Source: Pararhodobacter zhoushanensis (GTDB lineage: Bacteria > Pseudomonadota > Alphaproteobacteria > Rhodobacterales > Rhodobacteraceae). From it: a DNA stretch of 64,000 nt. The stretch lies in assembly GCF_003990445.1 (NCBI RefSeq), contig NZ_REEZ01000004.1:62001-126000 (forward strand), written 5' to 3'. The position numbers and the translations under genes are program-made. Under the pieces are notes generated by a model. The model saw nothing but the letters and a program-made list of their open reading frames with translations. It made no database searches and was not told where the DNA came from. Of the stretch, positions 31,375 to 39,522 are shown piece after piece (position 1 is the stretch's first letter; every line of letters starts with the position of its first letter).

Positions 31375-32171
31375 GGCTGTTCCGTGAACCCCAGCGCCGC
31401 CGAGATTTCGGCGGCGGCTGCCTTGACCGCCTCTTCGATCCGCAGCGCCAGCGGCGTGTCGGGGGTGAACTGCGTCTCAGGCCCGGTCACGTTGATCGAC
31501 GCCACCGTGCGCCCCTGATGGTCAAAGATCGGCGCGGCGCAGGATCCGATCCCGCGCTCGAAATTCCCCGAACTCCACGCCACCCCGCGCGCCCGGTCGG
31601 CGGCGGTCTGGGCGGTCAGCGCTTCCAGCGAGCTTGCCGTCTTTTCGGTGAAAGTTTTCAGCGCGTCACCGACGTAGAGCCGCTCGATCTCGCCCTCGGG
31701 CAGCCAGCCCAGCAGCACGCGGCCGATGGTGGTGGCATGGGCAGGCAGGCGCGAGCCTTCGCGGACGTTGCTGATCAGGTGCGAATTGGGCGTTTCGCGC
31801 AGCAGGTAGATCACCTCGGTCCCGTCCAGAATGCCCAGATGCGAGGACAGCTCAAGCTGGGCCACCAGCCGCGACATCACCGGGCGCGCCACCTTGAGCA
31901 CATCGCGGGATTTGAGCGCATCGGCGGCCAGCGCGATCATGCCCGGGCCCAGCTGCCAGCTCAGCCCGTCATCCATCGACTCGATCATCCGTTCGGCCTC
32001 AAGCGTGTGCAAAAGGCGGATCAGCGTCGTGCGGTTGATGCCCAGTGCGCGCGAGGTGGCGCTGGCATTGTTGCACCGGCCCCCCGCCGCGATATGGCGC
32101 AGCAACGTAAAGGCCCTGTGAACCGGTGGCACAGAATAGTTGGTGCCGTCGCCGTCGTTCTCTTCCGTCAC
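31371..32171 (-). CDS. IclR-family transcriptional regulator
   Basis: The 266-residue protein has an N-terminal winged HTH (RAFTLLRHIAAGG, then ASATSRALGINRTTLIRLLH) and the C-terminal IclR effector domain (ATTIGRVLLGWLPEGEIERL, RGVAWSSGNFERGIGSCAAP). IclR proteins control aromatic degradation, acetate and sugar-acid genes. It sits between the monooxygenase gene and the catabolic operon. Both of those targets carry the shared 26-bp element, so it is the likely local regulator. The divergent gap to the operon is 217 bp. Confidence 0.92.
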   Translation of the reverse strand: MTEENDGDGTNYSVPPVHRAFTLLRHIAAGGRCNNASATSRALGINRTTLIRLLHTLEAERMIESMDDGLSWQLGPGMIALAADALKSRDVLKVARPVMSRLVAQLELSSHLGILDGTEVIYLLRETPNSHLISNVREGSRLPAHATTIGRVLLGWLPEGEIERLYVGDALKTFTEKTASSLEALTAQTAADRARGVAWSSGNFERGIGSCAAPIFDHQGRTVASINVTGPETQFTPDTPLALRIEEAVKAAAAEISAALGFTEQP

Positions 32172-32316
32172 GTCATGCCCCCCAAAGCTGCCTGCTCAAT
32201 AGCGGTGCCTTCGGTCTGCCGCAATTCTCGCCCGGCTGCTCAGGAACCGCGCATTGCGTGTTCCGCCAACGGCTGCACGAAAATTCTGCTTGACCGAATC
32301 CCTCGTTGCTCCAATA

Positions 32317-32342
32317 ATGAACAGCATGTTATAATATGAACA
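32317..32342. promoter_or_regulatory. Candidate IclR operator before the importer/catabolic operon
   Basis: It contains ATGAACA, an inverted TGTTAT and a second ATGAACA. It aligns without gaps to the element at 30210-30235 (20 of 26 identical) and lies 46 bp before the first gene of the operon. The rest of the 217-bp gap between iclR and 32389 shows no gene. Confidence 0.68.
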
Positions 32343-32388
32343 GTTGTGCAAGCCTGATCTGCTCGACACGCACCAAAGGAGCCACCCC

Positions 32389-32691
32389 ATGGACGCCTTC
32401 AAAGACCGCCTCTCGCAGCGTGCCCGCGATACGAGCCGTCCGGCGCTGGCCCACCAGTCTCTGGGCCGCCCGCTGACCGACGCCGAGACTGCACTGTCGC
32501 AGGCGCTGATGGCGATCATGGGCGAACGGGTGCATGACTTTGCCGAGGTTGCCAAGGAACTGGCCGCCCGCGGCGTGACAGCGCCGATCTCGGGGCGCAC
32601 CGATTGGGATCTGGCGCTGCTGACGGACGAGCTGTCGGCGCTGAACAAGGATCTGGACGCTGCCTACGCGGAGGCCGGTTATGGCGCTTGA
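32389..32691 (+). CDS. Small hypothetical protein at the head of the catabolic operon
   Basis: AAAGGAG lies 8 bp before ATG 32389. The 100-residue product is soluble and mostly helical: MDAFKDRLSQRARDTSRPAL, then LTDAETALSQALMAIMGERV, HDFAEVAKELAARGVTAPIS and an acidic end. The central FAEVAKELAARGVTAPISGR looks like a small helix-turn-helix of the kind found in resolvase C-termini. Its 3' end overlaps the ATPase gene by 11 bp, tying it to the transporter. I do not know its function; a regulatory or chaperone role is possible. Confidence 0.7.
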   Translation: MDAFKDRLSQRARDTSRPALAHQSLGRPLTDAETALSQALMAIMGERVHDFAEVAKELAARGVTAPISGRTDWDLALLTDELSALNKDLDAAYAEAGYGA

Positions 32692-33451
32692 GTTCAAAGG
32701 CGTCTCGAAAAGCTTCAACCTGGACACGGGTCAGGAGCTGACGGCGGTTCGCGACATCAATTTCAAAGTCGAAAAGGGCGAGTTCGTCTCGGTCGTCGGC
32801 CCCTCGGGCTGCGGCAAATCGACCATCCTGAGCATGACGGCGGGGCTGTACCAGCCGACCACCGGCGAGGTCCGGGTTTCGGGCGAGCTGGTCACCAAGC
32901 CCAATCCGCATGTCGGCTTCATGCTGCAAAAAGACCTGCTGTTGCCGTGGCGCACGATCATCAAGAACGTCGAATTCGGGCTGGAATCGCGCGGCGTGCC
33001 CCGCGCCCAGCGCCGCGAACGCGCCATGGCGGAACTGGAGCGCTGCCATCTGGCGGGGTTTGAGAACCACTACCCCTATCAGCTGTCCGGCGGCATGCGC
33101 CAACGCGCCGCCCTGGCCCGCACGCTGGCGATTGATCCCGACATCATTCTGCTCGACGAGCCGTTCTCGGCGCTGGACGCACAGACCAAGCTGCTGATCC
33201 AGAACTCGTTCGCCGAGACGATCATGGAAGCGGGCATCACGACGCTGCTGATCACCCATGATCTAAGCGAGGCGGTGATCATGTCGGACCGCGTTCTGGT
33301 GCTGTCCGAGCGCCCCGGCACGGTGATGTGCGAAATGCCCATCGACCTGCCCGACCGTGCGCATCCGCTCAAGCGCCGTCAGCTGCCCGAAGTGCACCAG
33401 CACGCCGCTGAAATCTTCACCTTGCTGCGCCTCGACCAGCGCGCGGCGTGA
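32681..33451 (+). CDS. ABC importer ATP-binding protein, NitT/TauT (SsuB) type
   Basis: The 256-residue ATPase has Walker A GPSGCGKST (40-48), Q-loop MLQKDLLLPWRT, signature LSGGMRQRAALARTLA and Walker B IILLDEPFSALD, followed by the switch His in LLITHDLSEA. The sequence type is that of nitrate/sulfonate/taurine importers, which also serve thiamine precursors and aromatic acids. Binding protein and permease genes follow. No thiamine biosynthesis genes or thi-box are seen, so an aromatic or N-heterocyclic substrate fits the neighbours better. Confidence 0.94.
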   Translation: MALEFKGVSKSFNLDTGQELTAVRDINFKVEKGEFVSVVGPSGCGKSTILSMTAGLYQPTTGEVRVSGELVTKPNPHVGFMLQKDLLLPWRTIIKNVEFGLESRGVPRAQRRERAMAELERCHLAGFENHYPYQLSGGMRQRAALARTLAIDPDIILLDEPFSALDAQTKLLIQNSFAETIMEAGITTLLITHDLSEAVIMSDRVLVLSERPGTVMCEMPIDLPDRAHPLKRRQLPEVHQHAAEIFTLLRLDQRAA

Positions 33452-33489
33452 TCCACCACGACCATAATAAAACCAACGGGAGTATCTCT

Positions 33490-34467
33490 ATGAAGACGCG
33501 CATTCTGGGCCTTGCCGCCGCTGCCGGCCTTGCCTTTTCCAGCCTCTCGGCCATGGCACAAACGCCGCTGACCTATCTGTTCCCGGCCCCTGACTTCCTG
33601 CCCGCCTTCGCCCCGTTCCAGCTGGCGCTGGGCAAAGGGTATTACGCCGACGCCGGTCTGGACGTGACCTTCCGCATCGGTCAGGGCGGCGCTGACGTGG
33701 CGACGCAGGTTGCTGTCGGCAACGCCCAGCTGGGCGGCGGCATGGGCGATACCGCGCTGATCGTGCGCGCCAACGGGCTGGAAGTCCGCGGCGTGGCGCT
33801 GCTGGGTGGTCAGGGCATCACCCAGATCGCGTGGCGCAATGACCGCGACATCAACGGGATCGCCGATCTGGAAGGCCGCTCGATCGGCGTCATCGGCTTT
33901 CAGGACACCACGTTCTACAACCTGCTGGCTGTTCTCGCCTCGGAAGACATCGGCCGTTCGGATGTCGATATTCAGGCGCTTGGACCGGGCGGCATCATCC
34001 AGAACATGATCGGCGGCTCGATTGACGCGATGTCGGGCGTGCCCGAGTGGATCGTCGCCATCGAAGACGCAGGCGTGCCGCTGACCGTCACCCCGGCGCG
34101 CGACTATTTCGCCTCGCAGGCGCAGGCGATCATCGCGTCGGACGCGTACATCGCTGAAAACCCCGAAGCCGTGCGCGGTTTCGTTCAGGCCACCCTGCGC
34201 GCCATCGACGACATCATCGCTGACCCGGCACAGGCCGCGCAGGACTACGTCGGCTTCCTGCCGCGCCACGCTGAAAACGTCGCCCAGATCGAGCGGATCA
34301 TGCAGATGTATGTCTCCAACGTCTATGCTCAGGATGGCGATCGTCCGATCGGTGCGTTTGACCCGGCACAGCTGCAGACCGCCGAAGACTTCTATGTCGC
34401 CAACGAATTGGTGAACGACGTCGTGCCGGTTGAAGACGCCTATACGAACGACTTCGTCACCGAATAA
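33490..34467 (+). CDS. NMT1/THI5-like periplasmic substrate-binding protein
   Basis: A signal peptide (MKTRILGLAAAAGLAFSSLSAMAQ) precedes a 301-residue mature domain of the NMT1/SsuA type: PAFAPFQLALGKGYYADAGL, VTFRIGQGGADVATQVAVGN, and DLEGRSIGVIGFQDTTFYNL. The usual order ATPase-binding protein-permease is seen. A strong hairpin follows its stop and may raise its mRNA level over that of the permease. The ligand should be the growth substrate of the pathway encoded downstream. Confidence 0.92.
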   Translation: MKTRILGLAAAAGLAFSSLSAMAQTPLTYLFPAPDFLPAFAPFQLALGKGYYADAGLDVTFRIGQGGADVATQVAVGNAQLGGGMGDTALIVRANGLEVRGVALLGGQGITQIAWRNDRDINGIADLEGRSIGVIGFQDTTFYNLLAVLASEDIGRSDVDIQALGPGGIIQNMIGGSIDAMSGVPEWIVAIEDAGVPLTVTPARDYFASQAQAIIASDAYIAENPEAVRGFVQATLRAIDDIIADPAQAAQDYVGFLPRHAENVAQIERIMQMYVSNVYAQDGDRPIGAFDPAQLQTAEDFYVANELVNDVVPVEDAYTNDFVTE

Positions 34468-34492
34468 CCACCGCCTGACACTCTCAACCCTT

Positions 34493-34531
34493 CCGGTCGC
34501 TGCACCGTCACCCCTTTGGGGCGGCGACCGG
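34493..34531 (+). terminator. Intercistronic hairpin after the binding-protein gene
   Basis: CCGGTCGC (34493-34500) pairs with GCGACCGG (34524-34531) around an inner CCCC/GGGG stem, followed by AGCCTTCTT. Such hairpins between binding protein and permease genes usually protect the upstream mRNA or terminate part of transcription. Confidence 0.55.
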
Positions 34532-34566
34532 AGCCTTCTTGCCCAGCCACAAGGACCAGACCTCTC

Positions 34567-35334
34567 ATGAGCCTTGCCAAAAGCCATACCTTAGCCGGGA
34601 TCGTGATTCTGGGCGTTGTCCTGCTGATCTGGCAATTCCTGCCGCCCGCGATGGATGTGCCCAAATTCATCATCCCCACGCCGATGGACATGCTCAAGGA
34701 ACTGGGCCGGATGTACCGGCGCGAGGATCTGATCACCAACACCCTGTCCACAGCGCTTTATACCACGCTCGGCTTTGCCATCGGCTCGGCAATGGGGGCC
34801 ATCATTGGCTACCTGCTGGGCATGTCGGAATTCTGGGAGCGCGTGCTCTCGCCCTATATCCTTGCGCTGCAGATCGCGCCGAAAGTCGCCTTCGCCCCGC
34901 TGTTCATCATGTGGTTCGGTTATAACGCCACGCCCAAGCTGCTGGTCACCGTGCTGATCGTCTTCTTCCCGGTGCTGGTGAACGTGCTCGCCGCGATGAA
35001 GACCGTCGACCGCGACATGGTGAACCTGGCCCGCGCCTATTCGCTCAGCCGCTGGGAGATCTTCCTCAAGGTCGAATTCCCCTCGACCCTGCCCAACCTG
35101 ATGGCCGGTCTGCGCATCGCCTCGACCCTCGCCGTGATCGGCGTGACGGTGGGCGAGCTGGTCGGCGGCAACACGGGCCTTGGGTTCCTGATCAGCTACG
35201 GCGGCGGGCAGGCCAATGCCGCGATGGTGTTCAATTCCATCGTGCTGCTGACGCTCATCGGCATCGTGCTCTACTCGGTGCTCGCCTGGGCTGAAAAGCG
35301 CCTGCTCCATTACATCCCGAAAAAAGAACACTGA
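34567..35334 (+). CDS. ABC importer permease, NitT/TauT (SsuC) type
   Basis: The 255-residue membrane protein has about six helices. The BPD_transp_1 coupling loop is ARAYSLSRWEIFLKVEFPSTLPNLMAGLR. Other family blocks are IAPKVAFAPLFIMWFGYNATPK and VGELVGGNTGLGFLISYGGG. ATG 34567 is used because the upstream extension is polar and lies within the hairpin region. It works with the ATPase and NMT1-like protein encoded just before. Confidence 0.93.
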   Translation: MSLAKSHTLAGIVILGVVLLIWQFLPPAMDVPKFIIPTPMDMLKELGRMYRREDLITNTLSTALYTTLGFAIGSAMGAIIGYLLGMSEFWERVLSPYILALQIAPKVAFAPLFIMWFGYNATPKLLVTVLIVFFPVLVNVLAAMKTVDRDMVNLARAYSLSRWEIFLKVEFPSTLPNLMAGLRIASTLAVIGVTVGELVGGNTGLGFLISYGGGQANAAMVFNSIVLLTLIGIVLYSVLAWAEKRLLHYIPKKEH

Positions 35335-35386
35335 CCCGCGGCCAGCCATCCTAGCCCGCCGCATTCCCCAACCGCAGGAGACCTCC

Positions 35387-35956
35387 ATGAGCACCGCTCC
35401 GATGAAATTCCCCTCGATCGAACCCGATGACGTGGTCATCCCCGAGGGCAAGACGCTGGACAGCTGGATCGAAAGCCGCGTCGCACGCTATGCCTCGCGC
35501 ACGCTGGACTGGGACGCGCTGAAGTTTCAGGCCGATTTCGACCCCAAATACCGCCGCGCCCAGATGCGCTATGTCGGCACCGGCGCGACCGGCGTGTCGG
35601 ACGATGAGAACGTCGTGCCGGCCGGGCATTTCACCTTCTCGACGATGGTTCTGCCCGCCGGCTGCGAAGGCCCGCTGCACATCCACCGTGACGCCGAGGA
35701 AATCTTCTTTGTCCTCAAAGGCCACGCGATCCGCCTGTTCATCGAGCACAAGGGCGAGATGGTCGAAACCGTCCTGACCGAGCGCGACCTCCTGTCGGTG
35801 CCGCCGGGCGTCTACCGCGGACTGCGCAACGAGGGCATCGAAGAGGCCCTGCTCTGCGTGATGATCGGCAACCCCAAGCCGGTAACCCCGACCTATCCGC
35901 CCGAGCACCCGGTGTCCAAGATCCCCCGGCCCAAGGGTTCCAAAGCCGCCGGCTGA
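35387..35956 (+). CDS. Cupin-domain protein of the catabolic operon
   Basis: The 189-residue protein has one cupin barrel with the metal motif in GPLHIHRDAEEIFFVLKGHA, and a second motif around LLSVPPGVYRGLRNEG in which the usual second His is replaced. An N-terminal extension (EGKTLDSWIESRVARYASR) and a Pro-rich tail flank it. ATG 35387 follows AGGAGACCTCC. It may be a dioxygenase, isomerase or decarboxylase acting on a pathway intermediate. The missing second-motif His makes dioxygenase activity less certain. Confidence 0.82.
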   Translation: MSTAPMKFPSIEPDDVVIPEGKTLDSWIESRVARYASRTLDWDALKFQADFDPKYRRAQMRYVGTGATGVSDDENVVPAGHFTFSTMVLPAGCEGPLHIHRDAEEIFFVLKGHAIRLFIEHKGEMVETVLTERDLLSVPPGVYRGLRNEGIEEALLCVMIGNPKPVTPTYPPEHPVSKIPRPKGSKAAG

Positions 35957-35963
35957 ACCGCCT

Positions 35964-35990
35964 GTAGGGTGGGGTTCAACCCCACCTTAC
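35964..35990. repeat. Intergenic palindrome between cupin and Rieske genes
   Basis: A near-perfect hairpin built on GGTGGGGTT and AACCCCACC with a one-base centre, flanked by GTAG/TTAC. Repeats of this GTAGGGTGGG type are widespread in proteobacterial intergenic regions. It could attenuate or stabilise the operon mRNA. Confidence 0.55.
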
Positions 35991-36020
35991 GCCCCCGCAA
36001 GATTACCGAGGTTTGATCCC

Positions 36021-37067
36021 ATGACCGCTCCTGCCATCGACAAGAAAGCCCTGATCGAGGATCGCGTGAACACTGGCCTCTTGGGCCAATGGTATCCCGT
36101 CGCCAAATCGGTCGAGGTCAAGACGACCAAGCCCTACGGTACCAAGCTGCTGGGCCAGAAGCTGGTCCTGTGGCGCAAGGCGGACGGCTCTATCGCCTGC
36201 GTTGAGGATTTCTGCCCGCACCGTGGCGCGCCGCTGTCGTATGGCGAGATCCACGAGGGCAATATCGGCTGCCGCTATCACGGCGTTGTTGTCAACGGTG
36301 AGGGCGTCGTGGTCCGCGTTCCCGCCATGCCCGAATGCGCGATGGAGGGCCGCAAGGCGCTGAAGAACTTCCACGTCACCGAGCATTCGGATGCCGTCTT
36401 CGTCTACATCCCCAGCCTGACCCAGCCCGAGCCGCCCGAACTGGTGATGCCGCCGGAATTGGTGGGCGATGAATGGACCGGCTTTTTGTGCACCAGCGTC
36501 TGGGAAACCAACTACCGCTACGCGCTCGATAACCTCGCCGACCCGATGCACGGCTGTTACCTCCACTCTGAGAGCTTCACGCTGGCCTTTGGCTCAAAGC
36601 AGGACCTGATGAAGCTCGACAAGACCGACAATGGTTTCCACGTCACGCGCGTGGGACAGGTCGGCGACAATTTCGACTGGGCCGAATTCGCCGTCTTCCC
36701 CGGCAACATGTACTGCTTCCTCGACATCCCCTACCCGCCCGCCGCTGGCCCCGGTGGCAACATGCGCATCGTCGGCTTCACCACCCCGGTGGATGAGACC
36801 ACCTGCAAGGTGTTCTTCTGGCGTCTGCGCAAGGTCGAAGGGCTGGCGCGCGAAGCCTGGCGTTTCCTCTACCGCACCAAGCTGGAAGCGAACCACTGGC
36901 ACGTGCTGGAACAGGACCGCGTCATGCTGGAAGGCATGCCCGACGACGCCCGCAAGCGTGAGATGCTGTACCAGCACGATCTGGGCGTGTCGCGCATCCG
37001 TCAGGTTCTGACCCGCGCCGCCAAGGAACAGGTCGAGGCCGAGCTGAAGCAGGTGGCTGCGGAATGA
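36021..37067 (+). CDS. Rieske non-haem iron oxygenase, large subunit
   Basis: The 348-residue oxygenase has the Rieske motif CPHRG (Cys65, His67) with CRYHG (Cys84, His87). The mononuclear iron site is DNLADPMHGCYLHSE: His177, His182 and the bridging Asp174; LEQDRVML later should supply the third ligand. It belongs to the ring-hydroxylating/demethylase group that works without a beta subunit (vanillate-demethylase or phthalate-oxygenase-like). No ferredoxin or FNR-type reductase is adjacent. The adrenodoxin-like reductase and flavodoxin at 44.3-45.9 kb are the only local electron carriers. Confidence 0.93.
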   Translation: MTAPAIDKKALIEDRVNTGLLGQWYPVAKSVEVKTTKPYGTKLLGQKLVLWRKADGSIACVEDFCPHRGAPLSYGEIHEGNIGCRYHGVVVNGEGVVVRVPAMPECAMEGRKALKNFHVTEHSDAVFVYIPSLTQPEPPELVMPPELVGDEWTGFLCTSVWETNYRYALDNLADPMHGCYLHSESFTLAFGSKQDLMKLDKTDNGFHVTRVGQVGDNFDWAEFAVFPGNMYCFLDIPYPPAAGPGGNMRIVGFTTPVDETTCKVFFWRLRKVEGLAREAWRFLYRTKLEANHWHVLEQDRVMLEGMPDDARKREMLYQHDLGVSRIRQVLTRAAKEQVEAELKQVAAE

Positions 37068-37804
37068 TGCTGTCCGGTCGCACCATTCTGATCACCGGCG
37101 CTGCGCGCGGTCTGGGCCGTGCGCTGGCGCAGGGCTGCGCGGCCGAGGGCGCGCGGCTGGTGCTGGCGGACATCGACGCCGAGGGCGTCGCCGCCGCTGC
37201 CGCCGAGCTGGGCGCACGCGCCGTGACGGTGGATCTGGGCGATCCGGCCAGCATCACCGCGCTGGCCGACGATATCGCCGCGACCGAGGGCGAGTTGCAG
37301 GGGCTGGTGAACAATGGCGCGGTGGCGACCAATGTGGGCGGCATGGCGTTCGAGGATATCGAGCTGGAGCTGTGGGACCGCGTTCAGCGCGTCAATGTGC
37401 GCGGCACCTGGCTGATGACCCGCGCCTGCTCGGCGATGCTGCGCGCCAGTGGGTCGGGCCGGGTGGTTAACGTCGCCTCGGACACTGCCCTGTGGGGCGC
37501 ACCGCGCCTGCTGGCCTATACCGCCTCGAAAGGTGCGGTGATGGCGATGACCCGCTCGCTGGCGCGCGAGATGGGTTCGGACCGCGTGGGCGTGACCTGC
37601 ATCGCGCCGGGCATCCTGACCACCGAAAGCACCGAATACGTCCCCACCGCGCGTCATTCCCTTTACCAAGATGGCCGCGCCGTCCCCGGCCCCCAATCGG
37701 CAGCCGAAGTAACGGGCACCGTCGCGTTCCTGCTGTCCGAGGCCGCCCTGACGCTGACCGGGCAAGTGATGCCGGTCAACAACGGCTACGTGTTCGTCAC
37801 ATGA
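37064..37804 (+). CDS. Short-chain dehydrogenase/reductase (first)
   Basis: The 246-residue classical SDR has the cofactor motif TILITGAARGLGRALAQGCA, an acidic Asp at the end of strand 2 (LVLADIDAEG) favouring NAD+, NNGA, and the catalytic Ser-Tyr-Lys in NVASDTALWGAPRLLAYTASKGA. It overlaps the Rieske gene by ATGA and the hydrolase gene likewise. It may rearomatise a Rieske cis-diol product or oxidise a side-chain alcohol. Confidence 0.92.
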   Translation: MMLSGRTILITGAARGLGRALAQGCAAEGARLVLADIDAEGVAAAAAELGARAVTVDLGDPASITALADDIAATEGELQGLVNNGAVATNVGGMAFEDIELELWDRVQRVNVRGTWLMTRACSAMLRASGSGRVVNVASDTALWGAPRLLAYTASKGAVMAMTRSLAREMGSDRVGVTCIAPGILTTESTEYVPTARHSLYQDGRAVPGPQSAAEVTGTVAFLLSEAALTLTGQVMPVNNGYVFVT

Positions 37805-38610
37805 GCGCGCGCGACCATATCACCGCCGGGATCGGCTGGCGCGAGCATCAAGGGGATGGCCCGGTGCTGGTGGCGCTGCATGGCATCGGCTCCGAAGCGC
37901 GCGCTTTTGACGGGGTGGCCGAAGCCCTGCCCGGCTGGCGCGTGATTGCGTGGGAAGCGCCGGGGTATGGTCCCTCAACCCCGCTGGCGATGGATTGGCC
38001 CGTTGCTGCCGATTACGCGACCGCGCTGGCCGGGTTTCTGGACGCTCTGTCGCTGCCGAAAGTTCACCTCCTCGGCCATTCCCTCGGCACCCTGATCGGT
38101 GCCGCCTTCGCCCGCGCCCATCCGCAGCGGGTTAGCACCCTGACCCTCGCCTCCTGCGCGCAGGGTGGCGGTGCCCAGCCCGGCACCCTGCCCGCCAAAC
38201 AAGCGGCACGGCTGGACGACCTCGCCGCCCTCGGCGCGCCCGAGTTCGCCCGCGCCCGCGCACCCCGGCTGATCTTTCAGCCCGACCAGAACCCTGCGCT
38301 GGTTACTGCTGTCTTTGACGGCATGAGCAAGGTCCAGCTGCCCGGCTACGCTCAGGCCGTGCGGATGCTCGCCTCTGGCGACCTTGCCGCCGACTGCGCC
38401 GCGCTGAACGTGCCGACCGCCGTTGTCGTGGGCGCCGAAGACATCGTGACCCCGCCCGCCCAATCAAAGACCGCCCATGCCGCCTTGCCCGCCGCCCAAC
38501 GGGGCGCGCTGACGCTGATCCCCGGCGCGGGCCATGCCCTGCACCAACAAGCCCCCGCCGCGCTGGCAGCCGCCATCCGCGCGCAGGCCCACCAAGGAGT
38601 GACCCCATGA
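37801..38610 (+). CDS. Alpha/beta-hydrolase
   Basis: ATG 37801 overlaps the SDR stop; the longer upstream frame lies inside that gene. The 269-residue enzyme has the oxyanion region VALHGIGSEA, nucleophile elbow LLGHSLGTLIGAAFA (Ser), an Asp in VVVGAEDIVTPP and the His in PGAGHALHQQAP. The size and position next to the extradiol dioxygenase gene fit a meta-cleavage-product C-C hydrolase. An enol-lactone hydrolase is an alternative. Confidence 0.9.
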   Translation: MSARDHITAGIGWREHQGDGPVLVALHGIGSEARAFDGVAEALPGWRVIAWEAPGYGPSTPLAMDWPVAADYATALAGFLDALSLPKVHLLGHSLGTLIGAAFARAHPQRVSTLTLASCAQGGGAQPGTLPAKQAARLDDLAALGAPEFARARAPRLIFQPDQNPALVTAVFDGMSKVQLPGYAQAVRMLASGDLAADCAALNVPTAVVVGAEDIVTPPAQSKTAHAALPAAQRGALTLIPGAGHALHQQAPAALAAAIRAQAHQGVTP

Positions 38611-39521
38611 CCCAGGAAATCCGAGTAGGCGCGCTGCGTGGCCTCGTCATGCGCGCACCGGGCATCACCGCGACCAAGGGCTTTTACGAACAGAACTGGG
38701 GCTTGACCCTGGCCTATGAGGAACCCGGCGCGGTCTATTTCCGGGGCACCAGCGCCGAGCCGATCTTGTATGGGCTGAAAGACGGCCCGGTCTACGGCAT
38801 CGAATACATCCATTTCGCCATGGCGGACCGCGCCACCACCGACGCGCTTTATGCGCAACTGGTGGCACAGGGTGAGGCCGTCGTGGGCGAACCCGCCGAG
38901 TTCGACGATTTCGCCGGGGGCTATGGGTTCGAGGTGCTGGACCCCGACAACCGCCGCCTGCGCCTGCGCACCGATACCGTCAAACTGCCGCCGCAGGATC
39001 AATGGGCCCGCCCGCGCAAGGTCAGCCATGTGGTGCTCAACACCGCCAATATGGCGGATGTACAGGACTGGTATTGCCGCGTGCTGGGTTTCCGTGTGTC
39101 CGACTACAGCGCCGACCAGATGGTGTTCATGCGCAGCGCCACGGATCACCATTCCATCGCGCTGGTGCAGGGGCATTACCCGTCGGTCAACCACGTCGCG
39201 TTCGAGCTGCCGACGATCAACGAGTTCATGCGCTCGATAGGGCGGATGAAGGAAAAGGGCATCATGGCAACCTGGGGGCCGGGCCGTCACGGGCCCGGGG
39301 ATAACCCGTTCGCCTATTACGTCTCGCCCACCGGCTTTGTGATCGAGTTCACCGCCGAAGTGCAGCAGATCGACGAGGCCACGCACGAGGCGCAGGTCTG
39401 GCCGCGCGATGTGCCCGAGAAGATGGACCAGTGGATGACCGCCGGAGCCCCCACCGCCGCCCAGCGCGCGGTGATGCAAGGCCGCCCCGATCCGGGTTTC
39501 CCCGAGCTGAGGAAGAAATAA
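38607..39521 (+). CDS. Extradiol dioxygenase, two-domain VOC type
   Basis: The 304-residue protein has two VOC modules. The second holds the iron ligands His141 (KVSHVVLN), His196 (SVNHVAFE) and Glu247 (FVIEFTAE). The acid-base His181/182 (TDHHSIAL) and the GPGRHGPG plus YYVSPTG residues of type I extradiol enzymes are present. It should open a catechol-like ring beside the two hydroxyls using O2. Its stop is 1 bp from the next SDR gene. This is the central ring-cleavage enzyme of the cluster; the ring it cleaves is not known. Confidence 0.9.
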   Translation: MTQEIRVGALRGLVMRAPGITATKGFYEQNWGLTLAYEEPGAVYFRGTSAEPILYGLKDGPVYGIEYIHFAMADRATTDALYAQLVAQGEAVVGEPAEFDDFAGGYGFEVLDPDNRRLRLRTDTVKLPPQDQWARPRKVSHVVLNTANMADVQDWYCRVLGFRVSDYSADQMVFMRSATDHHSIALVQGHYPSVNHVAFELPTINEFMRSIGRMKEKGIMATWGPGRHGPGDNPFAYYVSPTGFVIEFTAEVQQIDEATHEAQVWPRDVPEKMDQWMTAGAPTAAQRAVMQGRPDPGFPELRKK

Positions 39522-39522
39522 G

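Noticed and set aside
32172-32388. Thi-box (TPP riboswitch) before the NMT1-type importer
   Set aside because: No TPP-box sequence is visible and no thiamine genes are near; the IclR element explains the regulation better.
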